In this document: positions 33,420 through 41,407 of the stretch, piece by piece
Layout of the letters: each line of letters starts with the position of its first letter
Numbering within the stretch: the first letter of the stretch is position 1
Source of the DNA: Actinospica robiniae DSM 44927
Lineage (GTDB): Bacteria; Actinomycetota; Actinomycetes; Streptomycetales; Catenulisporaceae
DNA: 64,000 nucleotides
Direction of reading: 5' to 3'
NCBI RefSeq assembly: GCF_000504285.1
Contig: NZ_KI632511.1
Span: forward strand, 4,647,372 to 4,711,371
Notes under the pieces: generated by a model
Told to the model about the DNA's origin: nothing
Database searches by the model: none
The model's input: only the letters and a program-made list of their open reading frames with translations
Position numbers and translations under genes: made by a program

Positions 33420-34148
33420 ATGAGCATCCTGATCATCACCGGCACCGGCACGGACGTCGGCAAGACCATCGTGACCGCGGCCGTCGCCGCGCTGGCCGCG
33501 TCCCGCGGCGGCGGGGTGGCCGTGGTCAAGCCCGCGCAGACCGGCATCGGCGCGGACGAGCCGGGCGATCTGGCCACCGTGGCCCGGCTGGCCGGGCTCG
33601 GCGGGGACGCTCTGCACGAGTACGCGCGCTACCCCGACCCGCTCGCGCCGGCGGCCGCGGCCCGGACCAGCGGCCTGCCGGCGCTCTCGTTGTCCCGGGT
33701 CGCCCAGCGGGTGCGGGAGCTGACCGAGCAGCGGGCGCTGGTCGTGGTCGAGGGGGCGGGCGGCCTGCTCGTGCGCTACGACGAAGACGGTGCGACGCTG
33801 GCCGATCTGGCCCGCGAGCTGGGCGCCCCCACGCTGGTGGTGGCCGACCCGGCCCTCGGCACGCTCAATCACACGGCCCTGACGCTCGAGTCGATGGCGC
33901 TGCGCGGCGTGGAGCTGGCCGGCGTCGTCCTCGGCAGCTGGCCGGTGCATGAGGAGCCGGATCTGGCGATGCGCTGCAACGTCCGGGATCTGGAGACGCT
34001 GGCCGCCCGTCCGCTGGCGGGCGCCCTGCCGGCCGGCGCCGGCGCGCTGGACCCGGCCGAATTCCTGTTGGCCGCCCAGGCGGGCCTGTCCCCCGCGCTC
34101 GGCGGCGGGTTCGACGCCCGCGCCTTCCGGGAGCGCTGGGCGCGCTGA
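33420..34148 (+). CDS. bioD: Dethiobiotin synthetase
   Basis: A 242-residue BioD. The P-loop GTGTDVGKTIVTAAVAAL at residues 8-25 and VVKPAQTG, VVVEGAGGLLVRYDED are diagnostic. It closes the ureido ring of dethiobiotin from DAPA using CO2 and ATP. It follows dasR by only 79 bases on the same strand without a visible terminator, so DasR autoregulation might spill over into it. bioA, which would supply DAPA, is not in the window. Confidence 0.93.
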   Translation: MSILIITGTGTDVGKTIVTAAVAALAASRGGGVAVVKPAQTGIGADEPGDLATVARLAGLGGDALHEYARYPDPLAPAAAARTSGLPALSLSRVAQRVRELTEQRALVVVEGAGGLLVRYDEDGATLADLARELGAPTLVVADPALGTLNHTALTLESMALRGVELAGVVLGSWPVHEEPDLAMRCNVRDLETLAARPLAGALPAGAGALDPAEFLLAAQAGLSPALGGGFDARAFRERWAR

Positions 34149-34168
34149 CGCCTCGTCAGACCGGTTTC

Positions 34169-34230
34169 ATCCCTGTTCCACGTGGAACATTATGCGCAAC
34201 TATGCATGATGTTCCACGTGGAACAGGGAT
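34169..34230. repeat. Composite inverted repeat with two parS-like 16-mers, between bioD and bioB
   Basis: Perfect 22-bp inverted arms (34169-34190 and 34209-34230) separated by 18 bases. Each arm itself contains the perfect palindrome TGTTCCACGTGGAACA (34174-34189; 34210-34225), which fits the bacterial parS consensus TGTTNCACGTGNAACA exactly. The two palindromes are centred 36 bp apart. Either a ParB-binding site pair or an operator for bioB; the sequence does not decide. Also able to form a large hairpin. Confidence 0.6.
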
Positions 34231-34293
34231 GAGTCAGGGCATTCCCCCGCACCGCGCCTCCCGCCCGAGGTCCGCGTATCCCCATAAGGGACA

Positions 34294-35316
34294 ATGGCCC
34301 ACGTGACTGAGACCGAGATCGCCACCGACATCCTCGCCCTCGCCCGGGAGCACGTGCTCGAACAGGGCCGCGCCCTGGACGAGCAGCAGATCCTGGCGGT
34401 GCTCGAGCTGCCCGACGAGCGCCTCGAGGAGCTGCTGGCACTGGCCCACGAGGTGCGCGAGCGCTGGTGCGGACCCGAGGTCGAGGTCGAGGGGATCGTC
34501 TCGGTCAAGACCGGCGGCTGCCCGGAGGACTGCCACTTCTGCTCGCAGTCCGGCCAGTTCACCTCGCCCGTGCGCTCGGCCTGGCTGGACATCCCCTCGC
34601 TGGTCGAGGCGGCCAAGGAGACTGCGGCCACCGGCGCCACCGAGTTCTGCATCGTCGCCGCCGTGCGCGGACCGGACAAGAAGCTGATGGCCCAGATGCG
34701 CGAGGGCGTCAAGGCGATCCGCGAAGCCGTGGACATCAACGTCGCCGCCTCCCTCGGCATGCTGGAGCAGGAGCAGGTGGACGAGCTCGCCGAGATGGGC
34801 GTGCACCGCTACAACCACAACCTGGAGACCGCGCGCTCCTACTTCCCGCAGGTCGTCACCACGCACAGCTGGCAGGAACGCTGGGACACGCTGCGGATGG
34901 TGCGCGACGCGGGTATGGAAGTGTGCTGCGGCGGCATCGTCGGCATGGGCGAGACCCGGGCCCAGCGGGCCGAGTTCGCCGCGCAGCTCGCCGAGCTGGA
35001 GCCGGACGAGGTCCCGCTCAACTTCCTCAACCCGCGCCCCGGCACGCCGTTCGGGGACCGCGAGCCGCTGCCGGCCAAGGAGGCCCTGCGCACCATCGCC
35101 GCGTTCCGGCTGGCGCTGCCGCGCACGATCCTGCGCTACGCCGGCGGGCGGGAGATCACGCTGGGAGACCTGGGCACCGAACAGGGGCTGCTCGGCGGAA
35201 TCAATGCCGTGATCGTGGGAAACTACCTCACCACGCTGGGCCGACCGGCCACCGCGGACCTCGAGCTGCTCGACCGGCTGTCCATGCCGGTCAAGGCGCT
35301 GTCCGCCACACTCTGA
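34294..35316 (+). CDS. bioB: Biotin synthase
   Basis: A 340-residue radical-SAM enzyme inserting sulfur into dethiobiotin. [16 protein letters not shown] gives the C-x3-C-x2-C 4Fe-4S site; [15 protein letters not shown] and [15 protein letters not shown] are BioB motifs with the expected auxiliary cluster ligands. ATG 34294 is preceded by AAGGGAC; a GTG three codons later is an alternative. The auxiliary protein BsaP, which some actinobacterial BioB enzymes need, appears to be encoded at 43666-43881. A hairpin at 35382-35412 probably ends the transcript. Confidence 0.95.
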   Translation: MAHVTETEIATDILALAREHVLEQGRALDEQQILAVLELPDERLEELLALAHEVRERWCGPEVEVEGIVSVKTGGCPEDCHFCSQSGQFTSPVRSAWLDIPSLVEAAKETAATGATEFCIVAAVRGPDKKLMAQMREGVKAIREAVDINVAASLGMLEQEQVDELAEMGVHRYNHNLETARSYFPQVVTTHSWQERWDTLRMVRDAGMEVCCGGIVGMGETRAQRAEFAAQLAELEPDEVPLNFLNPRPGTPFGDREPLPAKEALRTIAAFRLALPRTILRYAGGREITLGDLGTEQGLLGGINAVIVGNYLTTLGRPATADLELLDRLSMPVKALSATL

Positions 35317-35646
35317 CGAAGCCGACCCCGTTGCCGACGCCGCTCTCCCCTCCGGCGAGCGGCGCCGGGCGGTGCGCTCCAGGACCGGCGGCGGGGTCGT
35401 CACCGCCGGTCCTGCACGAGCTGACACCCCTGACGCTCCCGCCGCGCGAAGGGAAGAAAGAACGGCGGATTCGCCACCGCCCATGCATTCACTCGTGCCG
35501 AATGCACCGGGTGCCTGGGATTAAGCATTCCGCTTTCCCCTACCGCGCGACTACCATCGGGCTGTCGCAGCATGCTCGTGGCGGGTCCGTCCACGAGCAC
35601 GGCGGCAGCCGCGGTCTCGCGGTTGGGTGGGTGGAGGGTTCCGTTC
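35317..35646 (+). other. Intergenic region between bioB and the SARP regulator
   Basis: About 330 bases with no convincing gene. It holds a terminator-like hairpin at 35382-35412 and, toward the right end, less GC-rich sequence (ATTAAGCATTCCGC near 35519) that should contain the SARP promoter; I cannot assign the boxes. Confidence 0.4.
35382..35412 (+). terminator. Terminator of bioB
   Basis: GGACCGGCGG / CCGCCGGTCC perfect 10-bp stem with an 11-base loop, 65 bases after the bioB stop. Confidence 0.65.
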
Positions 35647-38600
35647 GTGCAGTACGCGTTGCTCGGTCCGATCGCCGTAAGCGGTGATGACGGACCGTTG
35701 GAGATCAACGGGACACTGCGGCGTACCCTGCTGGCGGCCCTGCTGCTGCGCCCGAATCAAGTGGTCTCCGCGGACCAGCTGGCCGACCTGCTGTGGGGAG
35801 ACCGGCCCAGTGTCTCGGCCACCACCTCGCTCTACAACCAGGTCATGCGGCTCCGTCAGGCGCTCGGGCGGCACGCCGGGCGGATCAGGGCCGTGCCTCC
35901 CGGCTACGTCATCGACGTCGAACCCGGCGAGCTCGACACCGCCGTGTTCGCCGAGCACGGCGCCGCGGCCGCGCAGGCCACGCAGAGCGCCGACTGGGCC
36001 GCCGCCTCCCGCGAGTACGCCGCGGCCCTCGCCCTGTGGCGCGGCCAGCCGCTGGCCGACGTGCCGGCGCTGCAGTCCGACGCGACGATCCAGCAGCTCA
36101 ACGAGGAACGGCTGCTGGCCCAGCAGGGCCGGATCGAGGCCGATCTGCACCTGGCCCGGCACGACCAGGTCATCGGCGAACTGCGTACCCTGATCGACCG
36201 CCACCCGTGGCGCGAGGCCTTCCACGGCCAGCTCATGCTCGCTCTCTACCGCGCCGGGCGCCAGCCCGAGGCCCTCGACGTCTACCGCGACCTGCGCCGC
36301 GCGGTCGCGGACGAGTTCGGCGTGGAACCGAGCGACAGCGTCCGCGGCCTGCATGCCAGGATCCTGCGCTCGGACCAGGGCCTCGCCCTGCCGCCGGCCG
36401 CCCAGGCCGAGGCGGCCGCGGCCGCGTCGGCGGCCGTCGAGATCTCGGTTCCGCTGCCCCCCAGGGCACCGGTGCGCCAGCTGCCCGCAGACACCCGCGC
36501 CTTCACCGGCCGCGAGTCGGAGCTCGAGACCCTGGTCGAGGCGGCCCGCCAGGCCCGGAGCGCCCACGCGCACGACGACGCCTCCACCGTCGTGATCTGC
36601 GCCATCAACGGCATGGGCGGGATCGGCAAGACCACGCTGGCGATCCGCGCCGCGCACCGGCTGGCCGAGTGCTTCCCGGACGGCCAGCTGTTCATCGACC
36701 TACAGGGCCACTCCGTCGACCTCGACCCGGTCAGCCCGCAGGACGCCCTCGACTACCTGCTGCGCTCGCTCGGCGTGGAGCCGGTGGCCATCCCGCAGGA
36801 GATGCAGGAGCGGGCCGCGTTCTACCGCTCCCGGCTGGCCGGCACCAAGACCCTGCTCGTACTCGACAACGCCCGCAGCGCCGCGCAGGTCAGGCCGCTG
36901 ATCCCGGCCGGCCCCGGCTGCCTGGTCGTCGTGACCAGCCGGACCCAGCTGACCGGCCTCGACGACGCCGAGTTCCTCAGCCTCGACGCGCTCCCGCCGG
37001 ACGAGGCCGTGGCCCTGCTCAGCAGCGCCGCCGGTCCCGGCCGGGTGGACGAGCGCGATCCGGCGGCGGCCGAGCTCACCGAGTTCTGCGGCCGGCTCCC
37101 GCTGGCGATCCGGATCATCGGCGCCCGCCTGCGCCACCGCCCCAAGCTGTGCGCCGAGACGCTGCTGGCCGCGCTGCACAGCGACAGCGATCCGCTGGCG
37201 CTGCTCAAGGACGGCGACCGGGACATCACCCGCGTCTTCGCCTCCTCCCTCGGCGTGCTGCCCGAGTCGGAGCGGCGGCTGTTCGCCCGGCTGGGCGTGA
37301 TCCCCGGCCCGGACTTCGACGTCTACGCCGCGGCCGCGCTGGAGGAGATCGACCTCGGCGAGGCCGAGCGCCGGCTCGAATCGCTGCTCGACCACAGCCT
37401 GCTGATCCAGCACAAGGAGGGCCGGTTCCGGCTGCACGACCTGCTGCGCACCTACGCCCGCGTACAGGCGGCCGAGTGCGAGGCGGAGCAGAACGAGGCG
37501 GCGCGCAACCGCCTGCTGAGCTACTACCTGGAGACGGCGGCCTCCGCGCGGGCGCTTTGGTTCGGCCGCCCGGGCGGCCCGCGGCCGCTGCCGCGCCACG
37601 TCGCCGGCTCCGAGGACATGGCCGACGCGAAGGCCTGGTTCGACGCGGAGCGCGAGAACCTGCTCGCCATCTTCGTCCAGGACACGCTCGAGGCGAAGCA
37701 GAAGCTCAAGCTGGTCGCCGATCTGATCCCCTATCTGCGGGCGTCAGGCCCCTGGGATCAGGCCATCGTCCTGCTCGTCGAGGCGGTCGATGTGGCCCGG
37801 GCGCTGCACGATCTCGGCGAGGAGGCCCGCGCGCTGCGCCTGCTGGGCCACATCTACGCGGAGCGCGGGATGATCTCGGACGCGTTGCCCTGCCTGGAAC
37901 GGGCCGTCGCGCTCTCCCGCGAGTCCGGCGACCGGCTCGGTGAGGCGCACGCTCTCAAAACCCTCGGCTGGGCCTTCGGCGGGAGGGAGACGCGCAGGGC
38001 TCTGTCCTACGCCCAGCAGGCGGCGCAGGTGCTGCGCGGCTTCGGCCCGACGGACGAGGCGGACGCGATCAACCTGCTCGCGGTCCTGTCCAACCAGAAC
38101 GGCAGGTTCGAGGAGTCCGTCGCGCTGGCCGAGCAGTTGCGCGACCTCGCCCGCGCGATCAACAGCCGACTCTACGAGGCCAATGCCCTGTTCCACCTGA
38201 GCCACGCGAAGTACGCGCTGGAGGAGTTCGACGAGGTCGAGCCGATCCTGCTGCGGGCGCGGGAGATCTCGCAGGAGTCGCGCCGAGGCGCGGCGGGCAT
38301 CGAGCAGGAGCTCGGCCGGCTGCGGATGCGCCGGGGCCGATTCGCCGAGGCGGTCGAGTATCTAGAGCGGGCCGCGACGGTCTTCGTCGAGCTCGGTTAC
38401 GCCATCGGCATGGCCTACTCGTACGGAGAGCTCGGCCGGATCCGGCTTCGGCTCGGCGATCCCGACGGCGCGATGGCGCTGCTGCAGTACGCGCTGCGGG
38501 TCTCGCTCGACGGCGGGCTGAAGTACGGCGAGAGCTTCGTGCGGACGAACGTGGGATACGCTCACATCGCCCGCGGCGAGTTCGCCGCCGCCGAGGACCA

Positions 38601-38940
38601 GCTGCGGATGAGCCTGGAAACCGGCGCGCGCGGCGGCTTCATGTTCCCGCAGGTGGAGGCACGGGTCGGCCTGTGCGCCCTGGTCTGCGCGCGGGACGGG
38701 GCCGCGACCGCGCTGCCCTACTACGACGAGGCCCTCGAGTTCGTCCGCTGGGCCCGTCATCCGAGCGAGATGGCCACCGCGCTGGTCGGATTGGGCCGGT
38801 GCGAGCTGGAGACGGGCCGGCACGACTCTGGCGTCGCGCACCTGAACGAGGCGATCGGGCTCTACCAGCGGATGGGTTCCGAACTCGACATGGCCGAGAC
38901 CCGGGCCGTACTCACATCCCTGACGTCGGTCGCGCGGTGA
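35647..38940 (+). CDS. AfsR-like SARP-family regulator (BTAD, NB-ARC, TPR)
   Basis: A 1097-residue regulator. Residues ~1-90 are the OmpR-like winged helix (LLGPIAVSGDDGPLEINGTL, then RPNQVVSADQLADLLWG), ~95-240 the bacterial activator domain, ~300-600 an NB-ARC ATPase with Walker A INGMGGIGKTTLAIRAAHRL, and from ~700 a run of TPR repeats. This AfsR architecture belongs to Streptomyces-type activators of secondary metabolism controlled by phosphorylation. No biosynthetic gene cluster lies next to it here, so a global rather than cluster-specific role is plausible. GTG 35647 (GGAGG upstream) preferred; the frame is open 25 codons further. Confidence 0.92.
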   Translation: MQYALLGPIAVSGDDGPLEINGTLRRTLLAALLLRPNQVVSADQLADLLWGDRPSVSATTSLYNQVMRLRQALGRHAGRIRAVPPGYVIDVEPGELDTAVFAEHGAAAAQATQSADWAAASREYAAALALWRGQPLADVPALQSDATIQQLNEERLLAQQGRIEADLHLARHDQVIGELRTLIDRHPWREAFHGQLMLALYRAGRQPEALDVYRDLRRAVADEFGVEPSDSVRGLHARILRSDQGLALPPAAQAEAAAAASAAVEISVPLPPRAPVRQLPADTRAFTGRESELETLVEAARQARSAHAHDDASTVVICAINGMGGIGKTTLAIRAAHRLAECFPDGQLFIDLQGHSVDLDPVSPQDALDYLLRSLGVEPVAIPQEMQERAAFYRSRLAGTKTLLVLDNARSAAQVRPLIPAGPGCLVVVTSRTQLTGLDDAEFLSLDALPPDEAVALLSSAAGPGRVDERDPAAAELTEFCGRLPLAIRIIGARLRHRPKLCAETLLAALHSDSDPLALLKDGDRDITRVFASSLGVLPESERRLFARLGVIPGPDFDVYAAAALEEIDLGEAERRLESLLDHSLLIQHKEGRFRLHDLLRTYARVQAAECEAEQNEAARNRLLSYYLETAASARALWFGRPGGPRPLPRHVAGSEDMADAKAWFDAERENLLAIFVQDTLEAKQKLKLVADLIPYLRASGPWDQAIVLLVEAVDVARALHDLGEEARALRLLGHIYAERGMISDALPCLERAVALSRESGDRLGEAHALKTLGWAFGGRETRRALSYAQQAAQVLRGFGPTDEADAINLLAVLSNQNGRFEESVALAEQLRDLARAINSRLYEANALFHLSHAKYALEEFDEVEPILLRAREISQESRRGAAGIEQELGRLRMRRGRFAEAVEYLERAATVFVELGYAIGMAYSYGELGRIRLRLGDPDGAMALLQYALRVSLDGGLKYGESFVRTNVGYAHIARGEFAAAEDQLRMSLETGARGGFMFPQVEARVGLCALVCARDGAATALPYYDEALEFVRWARHPSEMATALVGLGRCELETGRHDSGVAHLNEAIGLYQRMGSELDMAETRAVLTSLTSVAR

Positions 38941-38953
38941 GCCGAAACCGCGC

Positions 38954-39202
38954 TCACTGAGCCTTCGCGTCGGTCGCGGCGTCCTGCTCCTGCGGCTGTT
39001 CCTCCGACCGACCTCGCGACTCCGGCACCGGCCGGGCCCGCGCCGACGCCGTACGCAGCGGACGTCGGCCGCGGCGGGTGATCAGAAAGACGAGCAGCCC
39101 GATCAGAACGAAGATGCCCAGCGCGAAAAGAGCCACGGCACCGACGTTGGACCCGTGGTTGGTCGGATCGCCCAGGAAGAACACTGCCACCGAAGAGTGC
39201 AT
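38954..39202 (-). CDS. Small single-pass membrane protein, unknown
   Basis: An 82-residue protein with one membrane helix (VGAVALFALGIFVLIGLLVF, residues ~21-41) followed by a basic stretch (RRGRRPLRTASARARP) and a Glu/Gln-rich tail. The topology predicts an outside N-terminus and a cytoplasmic C-terminus. GGGGATCTCGAT precedes the ATG. It is convergent with the SARP gene, whose stop is 13 bases away. No family recognised. Confidence 0.6.
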   Translation of the reverse strand: MHSSVAVFFLGDPTNHGSNVGAVALFALGIFVLIGLLVFLITRRGRRPLRTASARARPVPESRGRSEEQPQEQDAATDAKAQ

Positions 39203-39364
39203 ATCGAGATCCCCATTCTCGATCGGCTGATGTCGCCTGCTTCGAGGCTAGCCGAACCAGCCGTTCCGGTCGCGCCGCCCGAGGCGCTTGTCCGGTTCCT
39301 ACCCGGCGAAGGGCGTTCGCGTGCTGCTTCGGCGCGATCTGTTCGGGAGCGGACCGACCGCGGC

Positions 39365-40588
39365 TCACTCCGGCTCGGGCCGCTCCGCGCGCGCCGCCAG
39401 GACCGGCTCGAGCGCCAGTTCGGCCGCGCCGAGCAGGGCTCCGGCCTCCAGCCGGGCCGGTTCGACCGGGACCGGCACGGCCCGCTCCAGGAACGAACGC
39501 TCCCTCAGCTCGGTGCTGATCCGGGCGCGGCTGAGCGGGAGCAGCCGGGCGAGCAGGCCGCCGAGCAGGATCCGGTCCGGATCGAGCAGGTTGACCAGGC
39601 CGGCCAGCCCCACCCCGAGCCGGGTGGCGACCTCGTCGACCGCGGCGACGGCGACGGGATCGCCGCGTTCGGCCGCCTCCATCAGCACCCTGGCGCGGTA
39701 TTCGATCCCGGTGACCGGCTCGTCCGGCAGGTGCGCGGCCCGCATCAGCGCCCTGGTGTCGGCGACCAGTTCCAGGCAGCCGCGCGAGCCGCAGGAGCAG
39801 CGCGGGCCGTCGGGGTCGGCGCTGGTGTGGCCGACCTCCATCGCGTAACCGCGGGCGCCGCCGAAGACGGAACCCTCGGTGACCAGCGCGCCGCCGATGC
39901 CGATGTGCTCGGTGGTGACGTAGAGCAGCTGCCGCGAGCCCTGTCCGGCGCCGTGCCGGTGCTCGGCGAGCGCGGCCAGGTTCGCGTCGTTGCCGACGTG
40001 CACCGGCCACGGTTCGTCGAGGCCTTCCTGCACCAGGTCGCGGGCGGGCACGCCGGTCCAGTCCAGGTGCCGCGGCTGCAGCGCGTAGCCGTCCTCGCGG
40101 CGTACCGGCGAGGGCATCGAGACGCCGACGCCCGCGATCGGCCGTCCGCACTCGCGCCCCAGCTTGCGCAGCAGCCTGCTGATCCGCAGGAAGATCGAGG
40201 CGACCTCGGGCCGCGTCTCCACCGGCTCGCGTTCCACCCGCAGTATCCGCCCGCCGAGCCCGACCACCGCGACGTCGAGCGTGTCCACCCTCAGGTGCAC
40301 GCTCAGAGCCACCGGCGCGCCGGGCGCCACCTCGACGAGGTGCGAGGGACGGCCCGGCCCGATGCCGGATCGGGCGGAAGGACGGTCGTCGATGCGCACG
40401 AGGCCGCGGCCGACGAGCTCGGTCAGGGCGTAGCCGGCGGCGGAGCGGCCGCAGCCTAGCGAGGCGGTGAGCTCGGCACGGGTGGCCGAGCCGCCGGAGC
40501 GGTGCAGCAGCACCAGCATCCGGGAGGCGTTGTTGGCCGAATCGTCGCCGTTCGGACCGACGCGCGGACTGGACACGGAAGGGGTCAC
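39365..40588 (-). CDS. ROK-family transcriptional regulator
   Basis: A 407-residue ROK regulator: N-terminal winged helix (TRAELTASLGCGRSAAGYAL, residues ~34-53) plus a ROK kinase-like domain with the sugar-site VHVGNDANLAALAEH and zinc motif CSCGSRGCLEL. Members repress or activate sugar and polysaccharide genes. It is divergent from a SemiSWEET sugar transporter, its likeliest target. The GTG at 40588 lies where transcription should start from boxes at 40595-40622, so its mRNA may be leaderless. The AT-rich operator at 425-441 is the type ROK proteins bind, though no link is shown. Confidence 0.88.
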   Translation of the reverse strand: MTPSVSSPRVGPNGDDSANNASRMLVLLHRSGGSATRAELTASLGCGRSAAGYALTELVGRGLVRIDDRPSARSGIGPGRPSHLVEVAPGAPVALSVHLRVDTLDVAVVGLGGRILRVEREPVETRPEVASIFLRISRLLRKLGRECGRPIAGVGVSMPSPVRREDGYALQPRHLDWTGVPARDLVQEGLDEPWPVHVGNDANLAALAEHRHGAGQGSRQLLYVTTEHIGIGGALVTEGSVFGGARGYAMEVGHTSADPDGPRCSCGSRGCLELVADTRALMRAAHLPDEPVTGIEYRARVLMEAAERGDPVAVAAVDEVATRLGVGLAGLVNLLDPDRILLGGLLARLLPLSRARISTELRERSFLERAVPVPVEPARLEAGALLGAAELALEPVLAARAERPEPE

Positions 40589-40594
40589 CCCACG

Positions 40595-40622
40595 ATTATG
40601 TATTTGTACAGCGTTTGCACAA
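40595..40622 (-). promoter_or_regulatory. Promoter of the ROK gene, probably leaderless transcript
   Basis: On the minus strand TTGTGC (40622-40617), a 16-base spacer, then CATAAT (40600-40595). The expected start point is six or seven bases on, at the GTG start codon itself. Confidence 0.5.
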
Positions 40623-40675
40623 AGCCTGTCACATCCATTCGGCACGATGCGTGCCGGACGAGGGGGTTTTCCACC

Positions 40676-40939
40676 ATGTCCACCACGACGCTCATCGGCC
40701 TGGTCGCCGGCGCGCTCACCACCCTTTCCTGGCTGCCGCAGGTGCTGCGGGCCTTCAAGACCAGGTCCACCGGGGACTTCTCCTGGGGCTGGTTCGCCAT
40801 GTTCGGCAGCGGTGTGGCCATCTGGCTGATCTACGGCATGGTCGGCGGCGGCGTCGCCGTGATCGCCGCCAACGCGCTCACCTTCCTGCTCGTGCTCGGC
40901 CTGTGCGCGCTCAAGGTCAGCCACGCCCGGAAGTGGTAG
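40676..40939 (+). CDS. SemiSWEET-type (MtN3/PQ-loop) sugar transporter
   Basis: An 87-residue protein with three membrane helices and the PQ-loop signature LSWLPQVLRAFKTRSTGDFS, the size and pattern of bacterial SemiSWEETs, which dimerise to pass sugars through the membrane. The ATG at 40676 follows GAGGGGG. Divergent from the ROK regulator, suggesting sugar-responsive control. The sugar is unknown. Confidence 0.88.
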   Translation: MSTTTLIGLVAGALTTLSWLPQVLRAFKTRSTGDFSWGWFAMFGSGVAIWLIYGMVGGGVAVIAANALTFLLVLGLCALKVSHARKW

Positions 40940-41068
40940 AACTCGAATCGGTTCCGGATCCGGGCATTCGAGACCGAATCGAGATGCCCCGGGTCCGTCA
41001 CAACGGGATCGTGCGCAACTAACCTCCATGGAAATGCCAGCTGTGACACAGCTCTCATGGAGGTGCCC

Positions 41069-41407
41069 ATGTCCGGGGGGTCGACCCCGTACAAAGTCAT
41101 CAGTCCGCTGCGCTTGTTCGCCACGTTCTGCGTGCTGGCGCCGACGGTCGCGGTGATCGCGGTCCCGACGTACGACTCCGCGACGCCGAGGCTCGGCGGA
41201 TTCCCCTTCTACTACTGGTACCAGCTGCTCTGGGTGGTGCTCACCGGAGTGCTGATGGTCGCCGCGTTCTGGGCGATCAAGCTCGACGAGGGCAAGCGGC
41301 GGCAGGCGCGCGCCGCCGCCGGCACCCCGGAATCGCCCACCGGGCCCGAAATGCCCGGATCCGCCGGCCCCGACGCCGACGGCGACGAGGGGGTGGCCGG
41401 CGTATGA
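41069..41407 (+). CDS. DUF3311 small membrane subunit of a monocarboxylate symporter
   Basis: A 112-residue protein with two membrane segments (FATFCVLAPTVAVIAVPTYD and the region YYWYQLLWVVLTGVLMVAAF) and a charged, Pro-rich tail. DUF3311 proteins are almost always encoded directly before MctP-type sodium:solute symporters, as here with a 4-base ATGA overlap. ATG 41069 is supported by GGAGG five bases before it; an ATG four codons upstream overlaps that site. Presumed accessory subunit; mechanism unknown. Confidence 0.85.
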   Translation: MSGGSTPYKVISPLRLFATFCVLAPTVAVIAVPTYDSATPRLGGFPFYYWYQLLWVVLTGVLMVAAFWAIKLDEGKRRQARAAAGTPESPTGPEMPGSAGPDADGDEGVAGV

